Assembly (NCBI GenBank): GCA_003142595.1
Contig: PLMU01000013.1
Span: 102,795 to 166,794, forward strand
Length of the DNA stretch: 64,000 nucleotides
Reading direction: 5' to 3'
Origin: Phycisphaerales bacterium
Lineage (GTDB): Bacteria; Planctomycetota; Phycisphaerae; Sedimentisphaerales; UBA12454
Part shown: positions 42,440 to 50,710 of the stretch, one piece after another
Position numbering within the stretch: the stretch's first letter is position 1
Layout: each line of letters begins with the position of its first letter
Notes under the pieces: model-generated
The model's input: the letters and a program-made list of their open reading frames with translations, nothing else
What the model was told of the DNA's origin: nothing
The model's database searches: none
Position numbers and translations under genes: made by a program

Positions 42440-42717
42440 AATGTCAACTCCCTTTGATTTAATAAGTAGTTTAATCCTGATGATATTTTATCGTCATTGT
42501 TAAAATAGGTAAAGCAGGATATTTGGCTAATTTAACGAAAATAGTTAAGATTGTTAAAGAATTGAGTTTTTAAAACTATAATGAATTTTTTATCGGATGT
42601 TTTGAAATAAATTTTTTCAAAAATTAAAAGACAATTTTAGTCGGTTATGGTTTTAGCGTAAAAAATTAAGTTTTGGAAGCAATTTAAGGGTTTTACGAAA
42701 GCCGCCGTTAATACCTC
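42440..42717. other. AT-rich gap before the tRNA gene
   Basis: No coding sequence or family of repeats is visible in these 278 bases. It is rich in A and T (runs such as GAATTTTTTATC and AAATTTTTTCAAAAATT) and probably contains the promoter of the PilZ-like gene, which reads leftwards. Confidence 0.5.
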
Positions 42718-42744
42718 TTGCAATATTCAACTGATGAATATAAA
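42718..42744 (+). promoter_or_regulatory. probable promoter of the tRNA-Lys gene
   Basis: TTGCAA (42718-42723) and TATAAA (42739-42744) with 15-base spacing end 15 bases before the first base of the tRNA. The spacing is short, so the assignment is moderate. Confidence 0.45.
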
Positions 42745-42759
42745 GTATCGCCTCTTGCA

Positions 42760-42832
42760 GGGCGATTAGCTCAGTTGGTAGAGCAGCTGATTCTTAATCA
42801 GCGGGTCACTGGTTCGAGTCCAGTATCGCCCA
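42760..42832 (+). tRNA. tRNA-Lys (CUU anticodon)
   Basis: GGGCGAT pairs with ATCGCCC (acceptor stem). The anticodon arm is GCTGA-TTCTTAA-TCAGC, which puts CTT at positions 34-36, so it reads AAG lysine codons. The T arm is CTGG-TTCGAGT-CCAG. CCA is not encoded. An integrative element occupies the 3' end: the last 21 bases of the tRNA fall within the 23-bp attL repeat, so the tRNA sequence is kept intact by the element's copy. Confidence 0.95.
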
Positions 42833-44137
42833 TTCTGGGTCTTTTTGCACCATTTCGCAAGCTCCTGCAAATTGCAGGTTATTGTCGCAATCATCAGGAC
42901 TTACAGTAATTGGTTCAGATGTTTCGTGCAGCCCTGTGCTATCTGATTCAGCGGCAGTATGTACCTGATTCTGTACCTCTTCCTGCACCTCTTTTTCGGC
43001 TTCATTCAACAAGGTCATTTTTGCGGCTTCCTGCATATCACTTTCGGTTACTTGAGCATAGTGTGTCATTGCAACCGCCGGGCTGTTTCCTATCCACTGG
43101 CAAACTGCTTTTACATTGCCGCCGGTCATTTTGAATAGCTCTGTTTCGCGTGTACTTCTTAGGTTCTGGAAAAGTTTCGGCCAAGATTCAAGACCGGCAC
43201 GTTTGATTATCCGGGCTAAGTGTGTCCGCAAATTGATTTCCGTAGCCCGGTGTTGCTCAATACAATAAACCGCCCCGTCTTTCGCTAAGTCAAAGGCTTC
43301 CTGAAACAGCGGCTTTAGCTCTGGAAACATCGGGACGATACGGATTCCGCTGCCAGCGTGATGTTCGGTCTTTGAGGCGTGTACTGTAAACCGTTCTTTC
43401 TCAAAGTCTATATCGACCCATTTAAGCCGCAAGACTTCGCTGGGACATCGCAGGCCGCCAAAGCGTGCCAAGCCAAAGATAAGCCGCCATTCCGCGTCCG
43501 GGCAAGCCTCAAGGACTTTTCGGGCTGTTTCAGCGGTTACATAGTAAAACCGGCTTTCGTTTGCCCGAATAGAAACAGATTGCCCCCTGAATGGATTCTT
43601 GCTGATATGCTCAGCGTCAACCGCTGAAGTGAAAAACTGCCGGGTAATCCCGATATGCCGCCGCAGCGTATTCTCTGAAAGTTTAACTGTGCTTTGCAGA
43701 TATACCCTAAAGTTTTTGGCGTGCTGGACAGTAACATCGCTAAGAGTATCATTTCGGAAAAACGCCCCCAGTTTGCTTTCGACATCTCGCCATTTTCGCA
43801 ATGTCGCGGCTTTTACGTCCGGGCGGCTTTCAATGTAATGCCTTACCCAAGCAGCAACCGTCCATCTCTTGCCGCCTCTGATTTCAACAAGCTGGAGTTT
43901 TTCTAATCGCTCCCGCATACTTTCAGGGATACCGGCAAGCCATTCCCGCGTTGCCAATTTCAATTCGCCTGTTTTGCAATTTGCTATCAGGTCATCAATA
44001 AATGCCTGTGCGGATTCGGCCTGCTTTTTTGAAACAGCCCCTAAGTGAATTTTAGGCCGCTGTTTGTTTTCGCCGGGACTAAGAAAAATAAAATACCGCG
44101 TCCCTGTTTCCGTTGTCTGTTTTCCTATGCTTGACAT
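42806..44137 (-). CDS. tyrosine recombinase (integrase) of the tRNA-Lys element, N-terminal part
   Basis: 443 residues, ATG overlapping the stop of the upstream HTH gene by one base. Catalytic residues: Arg230 (FGGLRCPSE), Lys256, Arg327 in FQNLRSTRETELF (the usual first His is Gln), and the nucleophile Tyr360 in MTHYAQVTESD; this pattern is the planctomycete integrase type. The last residues PEWAILDSNQ are encoded by attL and the tRNA gene, and the stop (42806-42808) lies in tRNA sequence. In a circle, the frame would continue for 69 codons into 50710-50501. All catalytic residues lie on this side, so the integrated form may still excise. Confidence 0.93.
   Translation of the reverse strand: MSSIGKQTTETGTRYFIFLSPGENKQRPKIHLGAVSKKQAESAQAFIDDLIANCKTGELKLATREWLAGIPESMRERLEKLQLVEIRGGKRWTVAAWVRHYIESRPDVKAATLRKWRDVESKLGAFFRNDTLSDVTVQHAKNFRVYLQSTVKLSENTLRRHIGITRQFFTSAVDAEHISKNPFRGQSVSIRANESRFYYVTAETARKVLEACPDAEWRLIFGLARFGGLRCPSEVLRLKWVDIDFEKERFTVHASKTEHHAGSGIRIVPMFPELKPLFQEAFDLAKDGAVYCIEQHRATEINLRTHLARIIKRAGLESWPKLFQNLRSTRETELFKMTGGNVKAVCQWIGNSPAVAMTHYAQVTESDMQEAAKMTLLNEAEKEVQEEVQNQVHTAAESDSTGLHETSEPITVSPDDCDNNLQFAGACEMVQKDPEWAILDSNQ
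42812..42834. repeat. attL core of the integrative element
   Basis: 23-bp direct repeat identical to 50711-50733, made of the last 21 bases of tRNA-Lys plus TT. It marks the left junction. Confidence 0.93.
42960..42981. repeat. 22-bp repeat, left arm copy
   Basis: TGTACCTGATTCTGTACCTCTT, identical at 50613-50634. The sequence contains TGTACC twice. In the circular form the two copies would lie on either side of the attP core, in the same orientation. Confidence 0.8.
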
Positions 44138-44343
44138 TATTTCACCTGCTTTTTTGATTTGGTTTTTTTGGCTGTAAGTTCAAGCCCTAAGTATTTACAA
44201 AGAATATCCAGCGTTTTAACGCTTGCTGTTCCGCCGTGGAAAATTCTATGCAGGACGGCTTCATTTATGCCGGTATCCTGCCATATTTGATAGCGGGTTT
44301 TGCCTGATTGTTCCATCGCTCTAAGTATATTTTTCATTATCAT
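44137..44343 (-). CDS. small Xre/Cro-type HTH regulator
   Basis: 68 residues, one-base overlap with the integrase start. TRYQIWQDTGINEAVLHRIF is a helix-turn-helix, followed by VKTLDILCKYLGLELT, the final helix of the fold, and a lysine-rich tail. It likely represses the integrase operon. An inverted repeat TTACTTT...AAAGTAA lies just upstream (44361-44383). Confidence 0.75.
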   Translation of the reverse strand: MIMKNILRAMEQSGKTRYQIWQDTGINEAVLHRIFHGGTASVKTLDILCKYLGLELTAKKTKSKKQVK

Positions 44344-44360
44344 AATTTACATTTTATCCC

Positions 44361-44383
44361 TTACTTTATACTTTGTAAAGTAA
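44361..44383. promoter_or_regulatory. inverted repeat upstream of the HTH-integrase operon
   Basis: TTACTTT at 44361-44367 and AAAGTAA at 44377-44383 are separated by nine bases; the inner part also repeats ACTTT. The position, 18 bases upstream of the HTH gene start, fits an autoregulatory operator. Confidence 0.4.
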
Positions 44384-44537
44384 AAAAACAAAATTTTTCT
44401 TTTTTTATAAGAAAATCTTGCTCATTCGTTCGCTTGCTTTCGCTCTCTTAATGGCTTCGCTTCGCTCTCTCATTCGCAGTAACCGATTTCCTTATAGTGC
44501 TATTGACAATAAAGCTCTTACTTATGGCTATCTATAG

Positions 44538-44720
44538 AACGTTGTTATGCGCTAACATAGCTTCAAAATAGGTAATTTTGAAACATAACTATTTTATTTA
44601 TAAAGAGCTTATCCAAAAAATACCCTGAAAAGCTATGTTGTTCCGCTAACATAGCTTTGATTATCTAAATTAACGCTATGTTGCTCCGTAACAGTTGAGC
44701 TATGTTGTTCCGTAACAGTA
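44538..44720. repeat. cluster of GCTATGTTG(T/C)TCCG repeats at the 3' end of the wHTH gene
   Basis: Copies begin at 44633, 44676 and 44700, with a related complement near 44545-44563 (GCTAACATAGC). The 44633 copy is half of a 10-bp hairpin (44631-44640/44649-44658) that covers the stop codon of the wHTH gene. The copies at 44676 and 44700 are 24 bases apart and encode the protein repeat VTEQHSST/VTEQHSVN. Confidence 0.55.
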
Positions 44721-45172
44721 GTCTTTTTCTCTTTACAACAGTTTCGGCCATATTGATTGCCTTTTTGAAAACCTCTATTTACTGATTTTGGTCTGGGTTT
44801 CGGCTGCTCATAGTCCGGCGTGTCATAGTTTCTCCAACGGTTACTTATGCTGTAGAGGCTCTTGACTTTGTATATTCCTTGTCCGCTTGCTGCAATATCA
44901 ATAAAACCTTTGTCGATAAGGTCATCTATCGCCGTGCCAAATTTATCGCGAGAGATTCCATACTTATTTTGGGCTTCCAAGTAAGTAAATTCAATCTGTC
45001 CGTTATTTTTTATAATCCAATTTTCTTTCCCTTTTCGGCCTATCTGTTCGCATTGCCGTTTTGTAAAGAAAAAAGACAAAACCTTGTGAGTGGCAGCGGT
45101 CTTTAATGCCAGAAAAGCCTTTGATTCTATCAAAGCCCTCTCAAACCAGATAATTTTGCCTTTACCTGCCAT
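44633..45172 (-). CDS. winged-helix protein of the element, function unknown
   Basis: 179 residues. FERALIESKAFLALKTAATH at the start, then FTYLEAQNKYGISRDKFGTAIDDLIDKG (winged-helix recognition helix), and a Lys- and Gln-rich C-terminal tail ending in the two-fold repeat VTEQHSS/VTEQHSV. Proteins like this in planctomycete elements are DNA-binding and may act in replication or in control of the element, but no replication initiator domain is recognised. It begins three bases after the next cysteine-rich gene's stop. Confidence 0.55.
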   Translation of the reverse strand: MAGKGKIIWFERALIESKAFLALKTAATHKVLSFFFTKRQCEQIGRKGKENWIIKNNGQIEFTYLEAQNKYGISRDKFGTAIDDLIDKGFIDIAASGQGIYKVKSLYSISNRWRNYDTPDYEQPKPRPKSVNRGFQKGNQYGRNCCKEKKTTVTEQHSSTVTEQHSVNLDNQSYVSGTT

Positions 45173-45175
45173 ACC

Positions 45176-45460
45176 CTATCCGATGTACCCTTGCTCTGAA
45201 TTTTTTGATTCTACAGCGGAAAAAGCCTCATTATGGCCGTCCTGTAAGATTTCCTGATACGGTCTAATGGCATATAGCGGACAGGCTTTGGCTGTGCAAA
45301 GTGTTATCTCTTTCCGCTGCCAGCCGGTACATTCAAGGCATTGAGCATTTACAGCGGCTCTTAGACTTTTGCCCTGTACAGCTTTTTTGTAAATCCCTTT
45401 ATATGCCTTTGGTATTTGTGAAAGCCGCTGATTAATTTTTTGTATCGGGTCATTACTCAT
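45176..45460 (-). CDS. small cysteine-motif protein of the element
   Basis: 94 residues. AAVNAQCLECTGWQRKEITL and CTAKACPLYAIRPYQ contain four cysteines in two pairs, which probably form a single zinc site. I recall this type from Planctomycetes mobile elements, without a function. Its start is three bases after the stop of the Xis-like gene. Confidence 0.5.
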   Translation of the reverse strand: MSNDPIQKINQRLSQIPKAYKGIYKKAVQGKSLRAAVNAQCLECTGWQRKEITLCTAKACPLYAIRPYQEILQDGHNEAFSAVESKNSEQGYIG

Positions 45461-45463
45461 AAT

Positions 45464-45661
45464 TCATAGCCCCTCATTTTTTGCTTTAGTAATAAAGCCG
45501 TCCAAGTCGTTTAAATCATACCGCACGGCGCGGCCTATCCTGACGGCTGGTAGTTTTTTTGTTTTGGTAAGCTCAAAAAGATTTCTTTCGCAAATAGCCA
45601 GATACTTTGCTGCATCGCTTACAGATAAAAGCCGGGTGATTGTGCTGCTTTCGTTTGCCAT
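45464..45661 (-). CDS. excisionase-like HTH protein
   Basis: About 65 residues from the ATG at 45661, after a GGGGG ribosome-binding site; a longer frame reaching 45778 overlaps the preceding small gene and is not used. RLLSVSDAAKYLAICERNLF is a MerR-type recognition helix, and RIGRAVRYDLNDLDGFI is the wing of the excisionase fold. It is likely Xis or a transcription regulator of the element. Its start codon overlaps the stop of the 50-residue gene upstream (TAATG). Confidence 0.75.
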   Translation of the reverse strand: MANESSTITRLLSVSDAAKYLAICERNLFELTKTKKLPAVRIGRAVRYDLNDLDGFITKAKNEGL

Positions 45662-45813
45662 TAAAACCCCCGTCTGCAATAACTGATACGAATACCAAGC
45701 TCTAATAATTTTTTTCTCGCAAGTTTGATTCTTAGTTTGTCTTTTCTTTTTTTTGCCGCTTCCAAAACGGTAAACCACACAATCGGACAGTCTGTAAATT
45801 TCTTTTTTATCAT
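45661..45813 (-). CDS. 50-residue protein coupled to the excisionase-like gene
   Basis: Start ATG at 45813 (MIKKKFTDCPIVWFTVLEAAK). It is basic, with a CPIVWF motif followed by an amphipathic helix rich in Lys and Arg. The one-base overlap with the Xis-like start supports translation. Similar small genes next to Xis occur in planctomycete elements as I recall; no function is known to me. Confidence 0.45.
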   Translation of the reverse strand: MIKKKFTDCPIVWFTVLEAAKKRKDKLRIKLARKKLLELGIRISYCRRGF

Positions 45814-45950
45814 AGCCTTTTCCTTAATGCTTAACACTTTCGGAAAATGGCCGTATGTCGTAAGGGTGTCGCGCAGCAAAAATGATAACCATTTTTAAAA
45901 TAAGGATTTAAAATTTTGAAGTGTCGCGCAAAGTGTCGCGCAGGTGCTTG

Positions 45951-46640
45951 CTATTCGTTCCAAGCCTCAATATCGCCGTCTTTGCTTTTTGAGCCTTTTG
46001 GTAAGTCTGCCTTTGAGCTTTGTAATACCTCTTTAACCTGTTTAAATTTTTTCATTCTATAAAGACTTGTTCGGCTAATACCTGCTTTTTTAGCAATTTC
46101 GGTATCTGATAATTTAGGATTATCAGCAAATATGGCTAAGACTTGCACCTCTTTGCTTAGCTCTTTTTCTTTTCCGCTGTTTTGCTTTGTATCGGTCAAA
46201 TTTTCCTGTACAGTTTGACGGACTTGTTCTAAGATTTTCGGGGCATATTCATTGTGCTGCTTTACAAGGGCTTGCCCCGCTTGTTGTTCAATCCGGCCTG
46301 CGATTTCTAATTTGTCCGCAATCTTCATAAGTTCTCTTAGCCAAATGCCCACTGTTTCATCCCAAAAGAATTGAGCAATGCTCTTTTCTCCTGAAAAAAC
46401 TTTGTCGGTTTTTTGCCTAAGCTGTATAAGCAATTGCAAAATTCCTGCGTTTTTTATTTTGGCCGCAAGTGAAATACCGTCTTCAAGCAGGGGCAAACAA
46501 GACCTCAATTTTTCCTCAACTCCGACAGGCACAGTGTGTTTTTCTTGGTTAAATAGCTGGTAGGCCGCGTTATATTGGTCGCGGATTGTGCGTATTTTCT
46601 CTGCAAGCTGCAAAGTTAGTGGTTTGTTTAATTCAGTCAT
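45951..46640 (-). CDS. coiled-coil protein with C-terminal HTH, function unknown
   Basis: 229 residues. The N-terminal 150 residues are largely helical (LAEKIRTIRDQYNAAYQLFN, EKLRSCLPLLEDGISLAAKI). The C-terminal part, LAIFADNPKLSDTEIAKKAG and ISRTSLYRMKKFKQVKEVLQ, is a helix-turn-helix similar to those of resolvases or sigma-like regulators. It lies between the restriction-modification gene and the small Xis-like genes and is probably a regulator or partitioning-type protein of the element. Confidence 0.55.
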   Translation of the reverse strand: MTELNKPLTLQLAEKIRTIRDQYNAAYQLFNQEKHTVPVGVEEKLRSCLPLLEDGISLAAKIKNAGILQLLIQLRQKTDKVFSGEKSIAQFFWDETVGIWLRELMKIADKLEIAGRIEQQAGQALVKQHNEYAPKILEQVRQTVQENLTDTKQNSGKEKELSKEVQVLAIFADNPKLSDTEIAKKAGISRTSLYRMKKFKQVKEVLQSSKADLPKGSKSKDGDIEAWNE

Positions 46641-46767
46641 TTTTCACCTGTCTGTTTTCGGGTCGGCCTGAGGCTAATGCCGGACAGGTGAGCCACAGCA
46701 AAAGCCTCAAACCGCTTAGCGGGTAGCTACCCCGCAAGCCCGATTGAATCTTTTATAATTCACCGCT

Positions 46768-49647
46768 TCATTTCTGCTGATACCTTCCTTCAACGATTTC
46801 GATTTCTTTGGCGGTAAGGTCGTAGAGGTCGTAAACGAGCTTGTCGATTTGGGCGTCGGTGGTATCGATTTGCCGCTGGAATTTGGTTTTTTCATCGGGA
46901 ACTTTTGCGGCATTTAATTTTTTGTGCAAATCCAGTATTTGCTCTACAAACGAAATCATTTTGTCGTGCTTGGCCTTATCACTACGGATAGAAAAGTTAA
47001 TGCGCAATATTGGCAACTGTTTGAGGTATGTGCCTTTAATTTTTGGGAACGTCCGTCTTTGGTCATAGAAATGGTCTAACCAAAAAATGTGCATAAACTT
47101 AGAATTAAGAATGCCAAGTACATATCGTGGGTCAGGTTCCGTTGAGTGAAGATTTACCATGAACATTGTGTTAAGGCAATGCCATCCAATTTGGTCAATA
47201 GCAAAATCAGGATATCGGCCAATTTGTCTTGTAACAAGTTTATTTTTCCCGTCGTGTTTGCTTTTTTCCCAACAGCCCCCACAACGAGCTATCTCGTCAT
47301 TCAGACAGGCGAGATTACCCCAAGCCAAGGAATAGCGATTTACATCACGTCCTGTATAGCAGGGGCGATGGCTTGCTGGAATTGCACGTACACTTGATAC
47401 AGAGATTACATCCTTAACAAACTTTTTCCTATCGCGAAGTTGCTTTCCAAAATTTACATCGGCAATTTCACCTAATACCCAACTTTTGCCCGCAATTCTT
47501 TTCCAGAGATTGGTATATGTCTTTTCGCTAGTCCCAGTGAAAAGAACATGTTCATCTGCAAGAACTCTATCCGGGGAGACTTTGCTAATGCTTGTTTGAC
47601 ATAATTGACCGGTATCAATTTTAGCGTGGGCTATCTCGAAGTCTTTACTGGTGGGTTTACCAGGGCTAATGACAAAGATTGCATTATCTACGCTGATTCC
47701 TTGGAAAACTCCACCATCAATGACAAGTAGTTGCTGGATGTTAGACCGTTCAAGCATCAGACGACGCAATTTATCAAGATGATTATTTGTCAGGATATTT
47801 GCAGGTATAATCATTGAGCAACGTCCTCCAGACTTGCTCACTCTGATTATTTGCTCAATAAAGAGGTGGTATGTGTCAATCTTGTGGGAGGCAGAGATAA
47901 ATTTGGAACGAAAATATTCCAATTGACGGTCATCTCGAAATTCATCTTGGAGCAATACATAAGGAGGATTCCCAATTATAACGTCAAATCCGCCTTGTTT
48001 GAAAATTTCAACAAATTCTTTCTGCCAGTCGAAGGCGTTAATTTTATATTTTTCCTCCTCACCGAAAAGACTAAGCTGCTGGTTCTGGTAAAAATCCGGC
48101 GCGATAAGCGAATTGCCGCATTTGATATTTTCTGCCAAGTCCGGCAATGCCCGCTCATGGAACAATTTTAAGGTCTGCCCTAATGTCTCCTGCGTCTCAT
48201 CCGCTAAGACTTTCAGGAGCAAACTTAATTTCGTTACCTCGACGGCCTGTGAGTCGATGTCCACGCCGTAAATATTGCTAAGCAGAATCCGCTTTTTCTC
48301 TGCAATGGTCAAAAACCATTGTCCGCCCTTACCCTGATAAATCTGCTTTGTGTATTTGGCGGGGTCGTTTTCGACATACCAATCACGATGATAATCCAAC
48401 AGGTATGTATATGCGCCAAGCAAAAATGAACCGCTGCCGCAGGCGGGGTCAAGAATCTTTAGTTTAGAAATCTGCTTTGGTGTCTTGTTTTCGCAGAGTT
48501 TGCCTACGGTATTTTTCACGATGTATTTGACGATATATTCCGGTGTGTAATAAACGCCGCCCGCCTTTTTGACTTCCGGCTTTTCCTCGACCTTTGCCTG
48601 GTGCGATTCCGTCAGGCGGATTACCTTGCCCAAAAACTGCTCATAAACATTGCCGAGTATTTCGGCAGGCATAACGGAAAAAACATAAGGACTGTGTGGG
48701 TAATAAAGCGATTTGATTATCTGCACAAGCGGCTTATCGTCAATATCAAGATTTGGCGTCAGGTCATCAGGCGGCTCAGACCTGCCTTTCTCCGACATAA
48801 AATGAAAAAGACCCGAATTGTATTTCTCATCAGCCCTCTGAAAAACCTGATAAAGCTTCTTGTATATCTTAGCGTTATCCGTCAGATTAGAAAGCTGTTT
48901 CTCTGGTTCAATCCCGTTGTCTTCGCACATCCGCAAAAAGAGGATTCTATCGATTGTCAACTGAACCGAATAATTTAACTGGCGATTAGTCAGCGAATCA
49001 TTCCTAAGAGCGATATTCTTGGCGAGCATTTCTCGCCACGATTCGATTTCAGAAAGGAATTCTTTGTCAACGGTGGTTGTGCCTCGTTTGCCTTTTGTTG
49101 TTACGGCGTACTTATCAAAAGAGCCTTTGAGAATCGCGTCCCTGCTGAATATATCTGCGATTTGGTCCCATTTATCGGCATAATCTTTGTAGTTGAAAAA
49201 CAGTATTCTTGCCGTTGAGGGCTTATCGTTTACGTTTGGTCTAATTCGGCAGTCATAAACGGCGAATTCCTCAAAGTCGGTGAGAATTGACAGAGGTAAT
49301 TTTGCGCTCCATGCGTAACGGCGAAGCTGGTAAGCGGGATGGATGTCGTTTTTAATATCTACGGAAGGCTTTTTGGCTTCGACGAAAAATTTACGAGTAC
49401 CACCTATGCGGAAACTGTAATCTGGGGCTTTTGTTGCGCTGCCGACTTTTATCGCGTCCTCGTGAATAACTTCTCTATAGGCCGGTGCGTAGGCTCTTTC
49501 GTTTGTTATATCCCATCCAAGGGCTTTGAAAAAAGGATTGAGAAATTCCTGCCGAAGCTGAGTTTCGTTGTAACTTCCATTTTTATAGGATTCAAGGTTG
49601 CTATCGAAGGCTTTAACAAGCTGGCGAATCGTTTCTGGAACGCCCAT
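46768..49647 (-). CDS. single-chain type II restriction-modification enzyme (Eco57I/MmeI-like)
   Basis: 959 residues from ATG 49647 (MGVPETIRQLVKAFDSNLES) with AGGA before it; a TTG at 49704 would add 19 residues. An N-terminal PD-(D/E)xK nuclease has Asp76 and Glu90-x-Lys92 (APDYSFRIGG, FFVEAKKP). The N6-adenine methyltransferase carries motif I DPACGSGSF (400-408) and NPPY (560-563). A C-terminal target-recognition region follows (YTGRDVNRYSLAWG, FPKIKGTYLKQLP). It would cut and methylate the same asymmetric site. This is the cargo gene most likely to benefit the host by defence against phages. Confidence 0.9.
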   Translation of the reverse strand: MGVPETIRQLVKAFDSNLESYKNGSYNETQLRQEFLNPFFKALGWDITNERAYAPAYREVIHEDAIKVGSATKAPDYSFRIGGTRKFFVEAKKPSVDIKNDIHPAYQLRRYAWSAKLPLSILTDFEEFAVYDCRIRPNVNDKPSTARILFFNYKDYADKWDQIADIFSRDAILKGSFDKYAVTTKGKRGTTTVDKEFLSEIESWREMLAKNIALRNDSLTNRQLNYSVQLTIDRILFLRMCEDNGIEPEKQLSNLTDNAKIYKKLYQVFQRADEKYNSGLFHFMSEKGRSEPPDDLTPNLDIDDKPLVQIIKSLYYPHSPYVFSVMPAEILGNVYEQFLGKVIRLTESHQAKVEEKPEVKKAGGVYYTPEYIVKYIVKNTVGKLCENKTPKQISKLKILDPACGSGSFLLGAYTYLLDYHRDWYVENDPAKYTKQIYQGKGGQWFLTIAEKKRILLSNIYGVDIDSQAVEVTKLSLLLKVLADETQETLGQTLKLFHERALPDLAENIKCGNSLIAPDFYQNQQLSLFGEEEKYKINAFDWQKEFVEIFKQGGFDVIIGNPPYVLLQDEFRDDRQLEYFRSKFISASHKIDTYHLFIEQIIRVSKSGGRCSMIIPANILTNNHLDKLRRLMLERSNIQQLLVIDGGVFQGISVDNAIFVISPGKPTSKDFEIAHAKIDTGQLCQTSISKVSPDRVLADEHVLFTGTSEKTYTNLWKRIAGKSWVLGEIADVNFGKQLRDRKKFVKDVISVSSVRAIPASHRPCYTGRDVNRYSLAWGNLACLNDEIARCGGCWEKSKHDGKNKLVTRQIGRYPDFAIDQIGWHCLNTMFMVNLHSTEPDPRYVLGILNSKFMHIFWLDHFYDQRRTFPKIKGTYLKQLPILRINFSIRSDKAKHDKMISFVEQILDLHKKLNAAKVPDEKTKFQRQIDTTDAQIDKLVYDLYDLTAKEIEIVEGRYQQK

Positions 49648-49760
49648 AAACTGTTTTTCCTTTTGTGTTTTTGTTACCTTCCTTTGGCTAAAAACCTTCG
49701 TCAAATCTTACCACCTAACCCCTTCCAAAGCAACTTAACAAATTTCTCAGGTTATGTAAT

Positions 49761-50134
49761 TTGTAGCTTTTTGTAGCCTCTAAAATGCAACTTTTTGCAA
49801 CCAGTTGTAGGTTGAAACCTGAAAATTTTTGCCGCTTTTGAAAGTTGCAAAATGTCAGGTTTTGTCAGGAGTGAGCAGACTTAGCAATATCGCCTTTTAT
49901 CGCTCCCCGCTCGTTTCTGAACCTTAACATTTCTTAACATTTTAATGTTAACTTTTGTTAACAGCTTCGCCGGTTCTTATCCCTTTTTAGGGACTGGAGA
50001 AATAACGAAAAATGTTAGGTTTTGTTAGGGGTTCAAAAGTATATTCCGGTTTCAAGTTTTATCAAGTTCAAAAATGCAAGGTTTTAAAGGTTTTTTCTCT
50101 GCAAAATCGCTGTAAACCTCAACATTTCTCAACA
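49761..50134. repeat. eight paired repeats with exact 10-bp period, upstream of the restriction-modification gene
   Basis: Each pair is a short word repeated ten bases later: TTGTAGC (49761/49771), TGCAAC (49786/49796), TGTCAGG (49853/49863), CTTAACATTT (49923/49933), TGTTAAC (49946/49956), TGTTAGG (50013/50023), TCAAGTT (50052/50062), CTCAACA (50118/50128). The words differ between pairs but agree within each pair, and in most the gap between words is T-rich. A ninth, weaker pair (AAGGTTTT at 50078 and 50087) has a 9-bp period. The 10-bp period places both words on the same face of the helix. The stretch 49648-50192 has no protein-coding gene. Confidence 0.7.
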
Positions 50135-50192
50135 GGTATAGAGGTAACAAAAAGACACATTTTGAGCCTTTTTAAGTGGCGACATTCAGCGG

Positions 50193-50498
50193 TTAGCCAT
50201 ATCCCCGCCTTGCCCAAAATTCTTTCCTTTTTCGCCGTCTTTCAGCCCAGCCATAAACCCAGTCTGGACAGCGTTTGACTCTGATATGGTTTTCCCTGCT
50301 CCAGCGTTGTAAAGTCCGGCGTTGTACTTTTAAAATCCTTGCTGTTGCTCTTATGCCATATTCAGCTATGAGTTCAAAGGCGTATTCTTTTTGCTCTTGG
50401 CTGTACTGCCCGCCATTGCCATAGCTAAGAAATTCAAACCGCTTATTCTCATACTCTTCATAAATGAACAATCGAATAGCGATGTTCCTTGCCTGCAT
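50193..50498 (-). CDS. 101-residue HTH protein of the element
   Basis: The start is two bases after the stop of the displaced integrase 3' end, so in the circular form this gene would follow the integrase directly. YSQEQKEYAFELIAEYGIRA and TARILKVQRRTLQRWSRENH form a helix-turn-helix similar to those of transposase subunits and terminase-like regulators; the C-terminus is basic (RRKRKEFWARRGYG). It lies immediately upstream of the eight paired repeats, which are candidates for its binding sites. Confidence 0.6.
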   Translation of the reverse strand: MQARNIAIRLFIYEEYENKRFEFLSYGNGGQYSQEQKEYAFELIAEYGIRATARILKVQRRTLQRWSRENHIRVKRCPDWVYGWAERRRKRKEFWARRGYG

Positions 50499-50612
50499 AG
50501 TTATTTCCCTTTGCAGCTTTCGATTAAGGCTTTGATTTCCGCTTTGATAGATTCTGGCAGGCGTTCCCAGCTTTCGACAATGACCTGCAATTCGGGGTAA
50601 ATCGTCAAAATG

Positions 50613-50634
50613 TGTACCTGATTCTGTACCTCTT
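50613..50634. repeat. 22-bp repeat, right arm copy
   Basis: Identical to 42960-42981. It lies 76 bases from the attR core, while the other copy lies 125 bases from the attL core. Repeats on both sides of the core would fit arm-type integrase or excisionase sites. Confidence 0.8.
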
Positions 50635-50710
50635 GACTTTTTTGGCAGTCATCGGTTTTTGCTATAGGTTCTTTGTTGTCAATTGGTTGTGATTGTTTTG
50701 AAGATAAATT

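Noticed and set aside
49761-50134. CRISPR-like array
   Set aside because: The repeat words differ from pair to pair and there is no constant repeat with unique spacers. No cas gene is near.
49648-50192. Chromosomal origin of replication
   Set aside because: No DnaA boxes, dnaA or dnaN are present; if this is an origin it would be that of the element itself.
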